The translations under genes were made by a program, and so were the position numbers. A stretch of 64,000 nucleotides of DNA, taken from contig NZ_VFPB01000001.1 in the NCBI RefSeq assembly GCF_006716465.1, positions 1 through 64,000 of the forward strand. The letters are read 5' to 3'. Below, piece by piece: positions 36,930 through 46,483 of this stretch. The stretch comes from Pseudoxanthomonas sp. 3HH-4 (GTDB taxonomy: Bacteria; Pseudomonadota; Gammaproteobacteria; Xanthomonadales; Xanthomonadaceae). How positions within the stretch are numbered: the first letter of the stretch is position 1; every line of letters starts with the position of its first letter. The notes beneath the pieces were generated by a model. That model did no database searches, was not told where the DNA came from, and was given only the letters and a program-made list of their open reading frames with translations.

Positions 36930-37787
36930 ATGAACCGCACGTCCCGCCGCCTGCTGCCGCCCACCGCCCTCGCGCTCGCCGCCGCCCTGTTCGCCGGGCA
37001 GGCCATCGCAGGTCCGAAGGAGGACGAGCGTGCGAACAATGCGGTCCGCGTGCTCAATGAAATCCAGCGCATTCCGGAGAACGGCATCCCCGACAAGCTG
37101 CTGGACGAAGGCAAGGCCATCATCGTCATCCCGGACACGCTCAAGGCAGGATTGGTGATCGGCGGCCGTCGTGGCCACGGCCTGATGTCGGTGAAAAGCG
37201 CCGATGGCAGCTGGTCGCAGCCAGTCTTCATCAAGCTCACCGGCGGCAGCATCGGCTTTCAGGCCGGCGTGCAGTCCTCGGACGTGGTGCTGGTATTCCG
37301 CAATGACCGCTCGCTGGACTCGATCGTCAATGGCAAGTTCACCCTGGGTGCGGATGCCGGCGTGGCCGCAGGCCCCGTTGGCCGCAATGCCAGTGCTGCC
37401 ACCGATGGCCAGCTGAAAGCCGAAATCTGGTCGTGGTCGCGCGCGCGCGGCCTGTTCGCCGGCGTGGCACTGGATGGCGCCGTGCTTCAGATTGATGACG
37501 AGGCCAACACTTCGGTCTACGGCAGCGCCGCGACGCCGCGTGCGATCTTCGAGAGCCGTGCCGGCCAACCTTCCAGCGCCGTGGTCGGTTTCCGCGACCA
37601 ATTGGAAGAGGTCACTGAACTGGCCCGGGGCAACCGCGGCACCACGGGCACTTCCACGCAGGTGGCGGCCTCCACGCCCGCGCCCGTCACCGCACCGGTC
37701 GTGGTGGAAGCTCCCGCACAGGCGCAGGGGTTCGAACCGGTGCAGGACGGCGAAGTACGCACCGAACCGCTGGACGGCAACCCGTAA
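36930..37787 (+). CDS. SYLF (YSC84) domain secreted protein
   Basis: A 285-residue protein with a signal peptide (ALALAAALFAGQAIA, then GPKED). The SYLF lipid-binding domain follows, with AIIVIPDTLKAGLVIGGRRGHGLM, FIKLTGGSIGFQAGVQSSDVVLVF and the SWSRARGLFAGVALDGA block. After about residue 225 the tail is a low-complexity Thr/Pro/Ala linker. It likely acts in the envelope; ligand and role are unknown. Confidence 0.9.
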   Translation: MNRTSRRLLPPTALALAAALFAGQAIAGPKEDERANNAVRVLNEIQRIPENGIPDKLLDEGKAIIVIPDTLKAGLVIGGRRGHGLMSVKSADGSWSQPVFIKLTGGSIGFQAGVQSSDVVLVFRNDRSLDSIVNGKFTLGADAGVAAGPVGRNASAATDGQLKAEIWSWSRARGLFAGVALDGAVLQIDDEANTSVYGSAATPRAIFESRAGQPSSAVVGFRDQLEEVTELARGNRGTTGTSTQVAASTPAPVTAPVVVEAPAQAQGFEPVQDGEVRTEPLDGNP

Positions 37788-37871
37788 CGGAAGTAATGGG
37801 CGGTGGATCGCCATCCCCGCGGTCCGGCTGCGCTATCCTGAGCGCCCCGACTTTTCCAGCGAGTACACACC

Positions 37872-38093
37872 ATGGGCGGTTTGAGCATCTGGCATTGGAT
37901 CATCGTGCTGGTGGTCGTGTTGCTCGTCTTCGGGACTAAGCGCCTGCGCAACGCCGGCCAGGACCTGGGCGAGGCGGTCAAGGGCTTCAAGAAGGGCATG
38001 AAGGACGACGACAAGCCGGCCGGCCAGTTGAACGACCAGTCGCGCACCGACGAGTCCAGCGCTGCCAAAGAGCGCGACCGCGACGCCAACTGA
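37872..38093 (+). CDS. tatA: Sec-independent translocase TatA
   Basis: A 73-residue protein with one short N-terminal membrane helix ([15 protein letters not shown]), the conserved [10 protein letters not shown] hinge and the amphipathic helix [16 protein letters not shown]. It is the pore-forming subunit of the twin-arginine translocase and first gene of a tatABC operon. Confidence 0.97.
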   Translation: MGGLSIWHWIIVLVVVLLVFGTKRLRNAGQDLGEAVKGFKKGMKDDDKPAGQLNDQSRTDESSAAKERDRDAN

Positions 38094-38117
38094 TCGCGCG
38101 GCATCGCGGCCGCGGCC

Positions 38118-38588
38118 ATGTTCGACATCGGTTTCAGTGAACTGCTGGTCATCGCCATCGTTGCGTTGATCGTGCTGGGTCCCGAGCGCTTGCCCAAGGC
38201 GGCGCGCTTCGCCGGCCTGTGGGTGCGTCGCGCGCGTGCGCAGTGGTACTCGGTGAAGGACGAGCTGGAACGCGAACTCGCCGCCGACGAGCTGAAACGC
38301 AACCTGCAGGACGCCAAGGACGCGATGCGCGAAACCGAGCAACGCATCCGCGACAGCGCCCGCGAAACCGAGCAGCAGTTCGAGGAAGTGCGCCAGGCCG
38401 CGCGCGACGACGCCAAGGCCTTGCACGATGACGTCGCATCGGCGATCACGCCACCCGCGCTGGCAAGGCCGGCCGCGGCGACCGAACAGGCGGCCGACGC
38501 TGTCGACACGCCCCCCGGTGAGGCCGCCACCGACGCGCCCGAAACCGGCACCACGGCCGACCTGTTCCCGCCGAAGGAGACGCGATGA
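38118..38588 (+). CDS. tatB: Sec-independent translocase TatB
   Basis: A 156-residue protein that begins MFDIGFSELLVIAIVALIVLGPERLPKAAR-like, with the family's Glu8 and LGPERLP hinge, then a long charged amphipathic helix and a Pro/Ala/Thr tail. With TatC it binds twin-arginine signal peptides. It overlaps tatC as ATGA. Confidence 0.97.
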   Translation: MFDIGFSELLVIAIVALIVLGPERLPKAARFAGLWVRRARAQWYSVKDELERELAADELKRNLQDAKDAMRETEQRIRDSARETEQQFEEVRQAARDDAKALHDDVASAITPPALARPAAATEQAADAVDTPPGEAATDAPETGTTADLFPPKETR

Positions 38589-39337
38589 ACCGCGAATCCT
38601 CGAACCATGAAGCCGAAAGCAGCCTGATGGAACATCTGCTGGAGCTGCGCACGCGGCTGGTGCGTGGATTGGCGGGCACGGGCGTCATCCTGCTGGCGTT
38701 GCTGCCCTTCGTGCGCCAGCTCTACGACCGCCTGGCGCAGCCGTTGATTTCGCAGCTGCCGGCCGGCCAGGCCGCGCAGATGATCGCCAGCGACCCGACC
38801 TCGGGCTTCTTCGCACCGATCAAGCTGGCTTTCTTCACCGCCCTGTTCCTGTCCTCGCCGTGGCTGCTGTACCAGGCGTGGAGCTTCGTCGCCCCCGGGC
38901 TGTACAGGCATGAGAAGCGACTGGCGATGCCGCTGCTGGCGTCGGCCATCGTGCTGTTCTATGCGGGTTGCGCGTTCGCGTATTTCCTGGTGCTGCCCAG
39001 CGTGTTCCACGCACTGACGGTATTCACGCCGGACATCGTGACGCTGGCACCAGACCCTGCGAAGTACCTGGACTTCGTGATGGTGATCTTCCTGGCGTTC
39101 GGCGTGAGCTTCGAGCTGCCGGTGGCGCTGGTGATCATGGTGTTGCTGGGCTGGGTGACACCGCAGCAACTGCGCGAGGGCCGCGGCTACGCGATCGTCG
39201 GCGTGTTCGTCGTCGCCGCGCTGATCACCCCGCCGGACGTGGTGTCGCAGCTGATGCTCGCCATCCCCATGTGCCTGCTGTACGAACTGGGCATCGTCGC
39301 GGCGAGCTGGCTGAAACCGCGCCCCGATAGCGCCTGA
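38585..39337 (+). CDS. tatC: Sec-independent translocase TatC
   Basis: A 250-residue protein with six membrane helices. The N-terminal ESSLMEHLLELRTRLVR region and the periplasmic FFAPIKLAFFTALFLSSPWLLYQAWSFV region are the TatC signatures, with SFELPVALVIMVLLG in the later half. It recognises the twin-arginine signal. The start overlaps the tatB stop. Confidence 0.97.
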   Translation: MNRESSNHEAESSLMEHLLELRTRLVRGLAGTGVILLALLPFVRQLYDRLAQPLISQLPAGQAAQMIASDPTSGFFAPIKLAFFTALFLSSPWLLYQAWSFVAPGLYRHEKRLAMPLLASAIVLFYAGCAFAYFLVLPSVFHALTVFTPDIVTLAPDPAKYLDFVMVIFLAFGVSFELPVALVIMVLLGWVTPQQLREGRGYAIVGVFVVAALITPPDVVSQLMLAIPMCLLYELGIVAASWLKPRPDSA

Positions 39338-39414
39338 GCAGTCGCGGCAGCAAGCGCGCCGCAGCGCGCCCGGATGGAGAACCATCGCGCTTTAGCCACC
39401 CGGTCGCCTCGTAG

Positions 39415-39432
39415 GGCGGGCCCTGGCCCGCC
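39415..39432. repeat. Intergenic palindrome (GGCGGGCC-CT-GGCCCGCC)
   Basis: A perfect 8-bp inverted repeat with a 2-base centre, inside GTAGGGCGGGCCCTGGCCCGCC. This looks like one unit of a dispersed repeat. It lies between the convergent tatC and BPSS1780-like genes and may form a hairpin at both transcript ends. Confidence 0.55.
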
Positions 39433-39451
39433 GCATGGCGATGTCGGAGGC

Positions 39452-40333
39452 TCAGACCTCGATCCGCGTAGGCGCAGCCGGGCTATCCGGTGCGACTGCC
39501 CCGTCACCCAGCATCTGCCGCCATGCCGCGTATGCCGCACCAGCCAGCACCGGCATCACCACCGCCATCAGGGTGAACTGCCACAGCCCCATCGCGATGG
39601 TCGCGCCCACTGCCAGCGCCAGGATCGAGGCCACGAGCAAGGAGCCGATGCCGACCGCGAAGATGGCGATTCCCGCCAACAGGTAGAACACCAGCATCGC
39701 GGTCCAGTTGTGCAGGCAGGCGCGCAGGCTGTTGCGCATGGCCTCCATGACATGGGCGCCCGAAAAGAGGATCTGCGGCGAGGCGATGAAGGTCATCCAC
39801 TTCACGGCCACGAAGACGGTCGCCACCAGCAGCAGCCACAACAGCAGGCGACCGGCAGGCAGGCCTTCCACGAGGGCAGGATCGGGTTGCCCCCCTGCTT
39901 CGGCGATGGTCTGCATCTTCTGGTAGACCTCGGCCAGATGCTGGAGTTGTTCGGTGCCCACCAGTACGAACAGCAGCGCGCCCATCACCAGGGCCGCGAG
40001 CAATTGCGGCAGCAGGGTGGCCAACAAGGCAGGTGCATGGCCGTCGCGCACCGGCTGCAGCAGGTTCGAGGGTTGCGCGGCACGACCCTGGTCCACTTCG
40101 CGCACGGCCCAGAGCATGCCTGCGAAGAACAGCGGACCGGCGAGCACCAGCAGGAACTGCATGGCCACCGTCATGGCAGGCAGCGTGACGGCTACCAGCA
40201 TCACGCCCATCGATAGCAGGCCCCACAGCACGGCCAGCGTGGCCAGCGGCACCGGCGCGCGCTTCAGCAGCGCGAAGCCTGCCAGCAGCCATTCCGCGCC
40301 GGCACTGGCCGGCACCTTGTTGATCGTCGACAT
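39452..40333 (-). CDS. BPSS1780-family membrane protein
   Basis: Starting at 40333 (MSTINKVPASAGAEWLLAGFALLKR) gives 293 residues. About six hydrophobic segments are visible, and the N-terminal GAEWLLAGFALLKRAPVPL followed by ATLAVLWGLLSMG matches the BPSS1780 family. The function is not known. Confidence 0.85.
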   Translation of the reverse strand: MSTINKVPASAGAEWLLAGFALLKRAPVPLATLAVLWGLLSMGVMLVAVTLPAMTVAMQFLLVLAGPLFFAGMLWAVREVDQGRAAQPSNLLQPVRDGHAPALLATLLPQLLAALVMGALLFVLVGTEQLQHLAEVYQKMQTIAEAGGQPDPALVEGLPAGRLLLWLLLVATVFVAVKWMTFIASPQILFSGAHVMEAMRNSLRACLHNWTAMLVFYLLAGIAIFAVGIGSLLVASILALAVGATIAMGLWQFTLMAVVMPVLAGAAYAAWRQMLGDGAVAPDSPAAPTRIEV

Positions 40334-40365
40334 CGGGGTTCTCTGGAGAGGGTGCAGCGGTGGAC

Positions 40366-41115
40366 TCAGCGCGCGTGCAGGCCACGCGCATGGCGGACGA
40401 ACCGCCGCAATAGTTTGCGGGCTTGCGGCGCCGCCGTCACGCTGCGCGCGATGGTGCCCGGGCAACGGCCTTCGCTGCGCAGGTGGTCGGCGCGGGCGTG
40501 CACATAGCCACGCATGTGGTGGGTGGCGAATTCGGGATGGAACTGCACGCCCCAGGCGTGGTCGCGCCAGCGGAACGCATGGCAATCGTCCTGCTCGGAA
40601 CGCGCCAGCACGGTGGCGCCCTCCGGCGGCCGCGCCACGGTCTGCACATGGGTGGCGTGGGCGGTGAACTTCAGCGGCAGCGCGCCGAACAGTGGGTCGT
40701 CCTGCGCCTGCGGATGCAGGTCGATGTGGACCGTGCCGGATTCGCGCCCGGCAGGGTTGTAGGCCACCTCGCCACCCAGCGCGTGCGCCAGCAGCTGGTG
40801 GCCGTAGCAGATGCCCAGCAGCGGCAGACCTTCATGGGCCGCGTCGCGCAGCCAGTCCGCACTGCGTTCGCTCCAGTCGGCCCGGTCGGTGACCATCGCG
40901 GCCGAGCCGCTGACGATGACGCCGGCAAAGCCTTCGCGAGGCGGCAATGCGTCGCCCCGCTCCACGTTCACCACCACGGTTTCGTCCGCCTCCAGCCCGG
41001 CCGCCACGCGGATCCAGTGCGGGAAGCCGCCATACCGTCGCATCGAGCGCACCGGCTGGCCGGTTTCAACGATGAGAAAAGGGGCTTTCACGGCGGCATC
41101 CACGACGGCAAACAT
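40366..41115 (-). CDS. Class I glutamine amidotransferase (GMP-synthase-like)
   Basis: A 249-residue protein with catalytic Cys103 in GICYGHQ, and the His/Glu pair in VQFHPEF. It resembles stand-alone GATase proteins related to gamma-glutamyl hydrolases/aminotransferases. A GTG at 41091 ([11 protein letters not shown]) is an alternative start. The gene is divergent from glyQ with only about 60 bp between, so the promoters overlap. The acceptor is unknown. Confidence 0.85.
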   Translation of the reverse strand: MFAVVDAAVKAPFLIVETGQPVRSMRRYGGFPHWIRVAAGLEADETVVVNVERGDALPPREGFAGVIVSGSAAMVTDRADWSERSADWLRDAAHEGLPLLGICYGHQLLAHALGGEVAYNPAGRESGTVHIDLHPQAQDDPLFGALPLKFTAHATHVQTVARPPEGATVLARSEQDDCHAFRWRDHAWGVQFHPEFATHHMRGYVHARADHLRSEGRCPGTIARSVTAAPQARKLLRRFVRHARGLHAR

Positions 41116-41137
41116 CAGCGGGAAAAGGGCTTGCCCG

Positions 41138-41143
41138 TATACT
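41138..41143 (+). promoter_or_regulatory. Likely -10 element of glyQ
   Basis: TATACT, 32 bp upstream of the glyQ ATG. No good -35 match was found at 17 bp. It is the only AT-rich hexamer of this kind in the 59-bp divergent spacer. Confidence 0.5.
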
Positions 41144-41174
41144 AGCCCGCTTTTCCGCAGTGCACGATAAGTCG

Positions 41175-42104
<930 letters not shown>

Positions 42105-42106
42105 AG

Positions 42107-42250
42107 CCCCTCTCCCCTCGGCGACCGCAGGAAGTCCCTGTGGGAGAGAGGGGTTGGGGAGAGGGGCGATGGAGTCCCGATGGTTTGGCCGTCATGACTC
42201 CGCTCGCCCCTCATCCGCCCTTCGGGCACCTTCTCCCGCAGGGAGAAGGG
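42107..42250. repeat. Dispersed GA/CT-rich intergenic repeats between glyQ and glyS
   Basis: Two units. The first, about 42107-42165, has CCCCTCTCCCC against GGGAGAGAGGGGTTGGGGAGA. The second, 42206-42250, reads GCCCCTCATCCGCCCTTCGGG then CACCTTCTCCC...GGGAGAAGGG. The second is the same family as the repeats behind glyS, in the opposite orientation to the copy at 44457. They fold into hairpins in RNA. Confidence 0.75.
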
Positions 42251-42272
42251 AACAACTCAAGGTTGCATGCAC

Positions 42273-44450
42273 ATGAGCGAACAAAAATCCCTGCTGATCG
42301 AACTCGGCACCGAAGAGCTGCCGGTCAAGGCGTTGCCCGGGCTGGCGCAGGCCTTCTTCGACGGCGTGATCGGGGCTCTGGAAAAGCGCGGTATCGGCTT
42401 CGAACGTGGCGATGCCAGGCCCCTGTACACACCGCGCCGCCTGGCAGTGCTGCTGCCGGCCGTGAACGTGGAGCAGCCTGAGCAGAAATCCGAAGTGCTG
42501 GGCCCGTACCTCAACATCGCGCTGGACGCGAACGACGTGCCGACCAAGGCGCTGGAAGGCTTCGCTGCCAAGGCCGGCATCGACTGGACGCAGCTGGAGC
42601 GCACCACCGACGGCAAGGGCGAGCGCTTCGTCCACCGCGCGGTGAAGCCGGGCGCGAAGACCGCCGCGCTGCTGCCCGACATCGTGCGCGAGGCCATCGC
42701 GGGCATGCCGATCCCCAAGCCGATGCGCTGGGGCGATCACGACTATGCGTTCGCGCGGCCGGTGCATTGGCTGGTGCTGCTGCTGGGCAAGGACGTGGTG
42801 GAGGCCGATGTGCTGGGCGTGAAGTCCGACCGCATGAGCCGAGGGCACCGTTTCGAACACGACAAGCCGGTGTGGATCGGCAACCCGGACGACTACGTGG
42901 ACGCCCTGCGCGGTGCCCGCGTATTGGTCGATCCAGAGGAACGCCGCACGCGCATCGTCGCCGAGGTGCAGCAGGCAGCGGCGCAGGCCGGCGGCAGCGC
43001 GCGCATCACCGACGACAACCTGGAACAGGTGATCTGCCTGACCGAGTGGCCGGCCGCGGTGCTGTGCAGTTTCGAATCCGCATTCCTGGCCGTGCCGCAG
43101 GAAGCGCTGATCGAGACGATGGAGATCAACCAGAAATTCTTCCCGGTGCTGAGCGACGGCGGCAAGCTGACCGAGCATTTCATCGGTATCGCCAACATCG
43201 AATCGCAGAACGTGGAGGAAGTCCGCAAGGGCTACGAGCGCGTGATCCGTCCGCGTTTCAGTGATGCGAAGTTCTTCTTCGACGAAGACCTGAAGCAAGG
43301 TCTGGCGTCGATGGGCGATGGCCTGAAGACCGTCACGTACCAGGCCAAGCTGGGCAGCGTCGCCGACAAGGTCGCGCGCGTGGCCGCGCTGGCGGAAATC
43401 ATCGCCGCGCAGGTCGGGGCCGATCCGGCCCAGGCACGTCGCGCAGCGGTACTGGCGAAGAACGACCTGCAGTCGCGCATGGTCAACGAGTTCCCCGAGC
43501 TGCAGGGCATCGCAGGTCGCCACTACGCCCTCGCCGCTGGCGAGCCGAAGGAGATCGCGCTGGCCATCGACGAGGCCTACCAGCCCCGCTTCGCCGGCGA
43601 CGATATCGCGCTGTCGCCGCTGGGCAAGGTCCTGGCGATTGCGGAACGGCTGGATACGCTGGCGGGTGGATTCGCTGCTGGGTTGAAGCCGACCGGCAAC
43701 AAGGATCCGTTCGCGCTGCGCCGTAATGCGTTGGGGTTGGCGCGGACGGTGATTGAGAGTGGGTTCAATCTGGATATCCGCTCATTGATTCAGAAGGCGG
43801 CCGAACTCGTCATGTTTGCGATGTCCGACGTGTATCTGCGCACGAAAGTGGCTGCCGCTGAATCCGCGCGCGAGAAGGGAGTAGATGCGCCCACAACACA
43901 CAGCCAGCAAAGGTCATTGGTAGAAACCAATTTCCAAGAGATTTATCCGTTTATTCTTGATCGCCTACGCAGCTATTACGCAGAGAAAGGCGTGCCTGCT
44001 GCTCATTTCAGTGCGGTTGCTGAGCTGGATCCTGCCCCGGCCTCGCTCTACGACTTCGACACACGCTTGGATGCCATCGGCACCTTCGCCACGCTGCCGG
44101 AAGCCGAGGCATTGGCCGCGGCCAACAAGCGCATCGGCAACATCCTGAAGAAGGCGGACATCGCCATCCCGCACGCGATCGACCGCACGCTGCTGACCGA
44201 CCCGGCGGAAAGTGCGTTGGCCGAAGCGGTGGAGGCCGTGCTCGGCGAGACCGACGAGGCCCTGCACCACCACGACTACGTGACCGTGCTGAACCACCTC
44301 GCCCGCCTGCGCCCGCAGGTCGACGCGTTCTTCGACAGCGTGATGGTCAATGCCGACGATCCGGCCGTGCGCGCCAACCGCCTTGCGCTGCTGAAACGCC
44401 TGGCCGACCGCTTCCGTGCGGTCGCGGCCATCGAGCATCTGTCGAGCTGA
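42273..44450 (+). CDS. glyS: Glycine--tRNA ligase beta subunit
   Basis: The start at 42273 ([21 protein letters not shown]) gives 725 residues. Family motifs include [35 protein letters not shown] and the C-terminal anticodon-binding ALES-type region [18 protein letters not shown]. It binds tRNA for the alpha subunit. Between about 43730 and 44035 the DNA becomes AT-richer (38% G+C at 43921-43980) and codons such as TTT, ATT and CTT appear. That stretch includes about 25-30 residues beyond what I expect from relatives. The frame stays open. Confidence 0.95.
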   Translation: MSEQKSLLIELGTEELPVKALPGLAQAFFDGVIGALEKRGIGFERGDARPLYTPRRLAVLLPAVNVEQPEQKSEVLGPYLNIALDANDVPTKALEGFAAKAGIDWTQLERTTDGKGERFVHRAVKPGAKTAALLPDIVREAIAGMPIPKPMRWGDHDYAFARPVHWLVLLLGKDVVEADVLGVKSDRMSRGHRFEHDKPVWIGNPDDYVDALRGARVLVDPEERRTRIVAEVQQAAAQAGGSARITDDNLEQVICLTEWPAAVLCSFESAFLAVPQEALIETMEINQKFFPVLSDGGKLTEHFIGIANIESQNVEEVRKGYERVIRPRFSDAKFFFDEDLKQGLASMGDGLKTVTYQAKLGSVADKVARVAALAEIIAAQVGADPAQARRAAVLAKNDLQSRMVNEFPELQGIAGRHYALAAGEPKEIALAIDEAYQPRFAGDDIALSPLGKVLAIAERLDTLAGGFAAGLKPTGNKDPFALRRNALGLARTVIESGFNLDIRSLIQKAAELVMFAMSDVYLRTKVAAAESAREKGVDAPTTHSQQRSLVETNFQEIYPFILDRLRSYYAEKGVPAAHFSAVAELDPAPASLYDFDTRLDAIGTFATLPEAEALAAANKRIGNILKKADIAIPHAIDRTLLTDPAESALAEAVEAVLGETDEALHHHDYVTVLNHLARLRPQVDAFFDSVMVNADDPAVRANRLALLKRLADRFRAVAAIEHLSS

Positions 44451-44456
44451 TGGTTT

Positions 44457-44597
44457 CCTTCTCCCCGCGCGCGGGGAGAAGGTGCCCGGAGGGCGGATGA
44501 GGGGCCAGCGCGGCCACTCATCAGGCTCCGACGCATCCTGTCTCAGTTCGCCCCTCACCCGCCTTCGGCTCCCTCTCCCCGCGTGTGGGGAGAGGGA
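44457..44597. repeat. Inverted pair of dispersed intergenic repeats behind glyS
   Basis: Unit one (44457-44505) reads CCTTCTCCCCGCGCGCGGGG then AGAAGGTGCCCGGAGGGCGG and ATGAGGGGC. Unit two (44549-44597) reads CGCCCCTCACCCGCCTTCGG then CTCCCTCTCCCCGCG...AGAGGGA. Each contains a long palindrome; the two are in opposite orientation and of the same family as 42206-42250. Unit one may also serve as a transcription terminator for glyS. Confidence 0.75.
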
Positions 44598-44698
44598 GCT
44601 CCCGCATGCGGCGGTCAACGGCGCTTCGCGGGAAACGTGACCTGAAACTGCGCGCCCACCCTTCACTCCACTTAACCATCACCGGTTATCCTGCCCGC

Positions 44699-46483
44699 AT
44701 GCGTCGACTCCCCCGCTTCGCCACTGCCCTGTTCCTCCTTGCCGCGACCAGCCACGCCGGTGCCGCGGCCATCGTCGACAAGGTGCAGATCGAAGGGCTC
44801 GACAACGAGTTGATGATCGAAAACGTCAACACCGCGCTGTCGCTCAACGACTCGCTCGGCAAGCGGCTGGGCGAGTCTCGGCTGGAATACCTGCTGGGTG
44901 AAGCCGTCGCCGAAACGCGCGAAGCGTTGGAGCCATTCGGCTACTACTCGCCCACCATCACCGTGGATGCCCCGCGCACCGAAGGCGCCAATGACGAGCG
45001 GCTCACCATCACCCTGCGGGTAACCCTCGGCGAACCCGTGCGCGTGCGTGGACGCGACCTGTCCATCGAGGGCGAAGGCGGCGACGACCGCTATCTGAAG
45101 GAAGACCTGGACGCGTTCACGCCGAAGGTCGGCGAGATCTTCGACCACACCACCTACGAAGCCAGCAAGCTGACCATCGTGCGGCGACTGGCGGATCGCG
45201 GTTACTTCGATGCCGACTTCACCCACCGCCGGGTGGAAGTCACGCGGGCCGAACACGCCGCCGACATCGCGCTGGGTTGGGTCAGCGGCATCCGCTACGA
45301 CATGGGCCCGACCACCTTCCATCAGGACAAGTTCGACCAGGGATTGTTGGACAAGCTGGTGTACTGGGAGGAAGGCAGCTATTTCCACCAAGGCAAACTG
45401 GACCGCCTGCGTGAATCACTGGTCGGCCTGGACTATTTTTCCAGCATCGACATCCAGGCCAATCCGGACAAGGCCGAGGACGGCCGCGTGCCCGTGGACG
45501 TGAACCTGGAGCTGGCCAAGCGCGACATCTACACCGCCGGCGTCAGCTACGGCACCGAGAGCGGCCCCGGTATCCGGCTGGGCCTGGACCGTCGTTACGT
45601 GAATTCGCGCGGTCACAAATTGTCCACGCACCTGGATTACGCACAGAAGCGCAAGACACTGCTGACGCAGTACCGCATTCCCGCGTTCAAGTGGCTGGAC
45701 GGGTGGTACACCGTTGGCGTGCAGGCCAGCGATGAGCAGACCGACTATATCGACCTGCGTCATGTCGAATTCACCGGCAGCCGCAGCGGCCAGGTCAGCG
45801 AGGACTGGACGGCGGTGGCGTCGATCCACGCGCTGCGCGAGCGCTGGCGTTATGTCGAAGACGACCCGGTCAGCGGCCTGCCGGACACCACCGTGCAGTA
45901 CGCCACGTTCACCTACCCGTCGCTGCGCGCGGACTACACCAACTCGCCGGTCGGCTCGAACCGCCCCGACCAGCTGGCCGGGTCCATCCTGCTGCGCGGC
46001 GGCGTGGAAGGTGCGGGCTCGGACGCCAACTTCCTGCAGTTCCACATGCGCGCGCGCTGGTCGCAGCGCTACAAGACGAACAGCACGCTGATCGTGCGCG
46101 GCGAGTACGGCCACACCTTCACCAGCTCGCTCGTCGCCATGCCACCGTCGCTGCGTTTCTTCGCGGGCGGTGACCGCAGCATCCGCGGTTATGCCTGGCG
46201 CGAAGTCGGTCCGCGCCGCGGCGATTACGCGCTGGGGGCGAAGAACGTGCTCACCAGCAGCGTGGAGTACGAGTTCTATCCGAAGGGCGGCCCGTACGGT
46301 GGCGCAGTATTCGTGGACACCGGCAGCGCCTTCGACGGCACCCGTCCCGATCTGAGCACCGGCATCGGCGTGGGCCTGCGCTGGCGCTCGCCGGTGGGGC
46401 CGGTGCGCCTGGACCTGGCGCATGGCCTGAATGACCCGGATTCCAGCTTCCAGATCTACCTCAACATCGGGACCGATCTGTGA
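44699..46483 (+). CDS. tamA: Outer-membrane translocation and assembly module TamA
   Basis: Starting at 44699 gives a signal peptide (RFATALFLLAATSHAGA) and 594 residues. Three POTRA-like domains (about 25-270) are followed by an Omp85-family beta-barrel with the RFFAGGDRSIRGYAWREVGP motif and a C-terminal strand ending SSFQIYLNIGTDL. It works with TamB in moving lipids or assembling outer-membrane proteins. It overlaps tamB (GTGA). Confidence 0.95.
   Translation: MRRLPRFATALFLLAATSHAGAAAIVDKVQIEGLDNELMIENVNTALSLNDSLGKRLGESRLEYLLGEAVAETREALEPFGYYSPTITVDAPRTEGANDERLTITLRVTLGEPVRVRGRDLSIEGEGGDDRYLKEDLDAFTPKVGEIFDHTTYEASKLTIVRRLADRGYFDADFTHRRVEVTRAEHAADIALGWVSGIRYDMGPTTFHQDKFDQGLLDKLVYWEEGSYFHQGKLDRLRESLVGLDYFSSIDIQANPDKAEDGRVPVDVNLELAKRDIYTAGVSYGTESGPGIRLGLDRRYVNSRGHKLSTHLDYAQKRKTLLTQYRIPAFKWLDGWYTVGVQASDEQTDYIDLRHVEFTGSRSGQVSEDWTAVASIHALRERWRYVEDDPVSGLPDTTVQYATFTYPSLRADYTNSPVGSNRPDQLAGSILLRGGVEGAGSDANFLQFHMRARWSQRYKTNSTLIVRGEYGHTFTSSLVAMPPSLRFFAGGDRSIRGYAWREVGPRRGDYALGAKNVLTSSVEYEFYPKGGPYGGAVFVDTGSAFDGTRPDLSTGIGVGLRWRSPVGPVRLDLAHGLNDPDSSFQIYLNIGTDL

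Noticed and set aside
37725..37745. tRNA-like GGTTCGAACC
   Set aside because: It lies inside the SYLF gene, with no cloverleaf around it.
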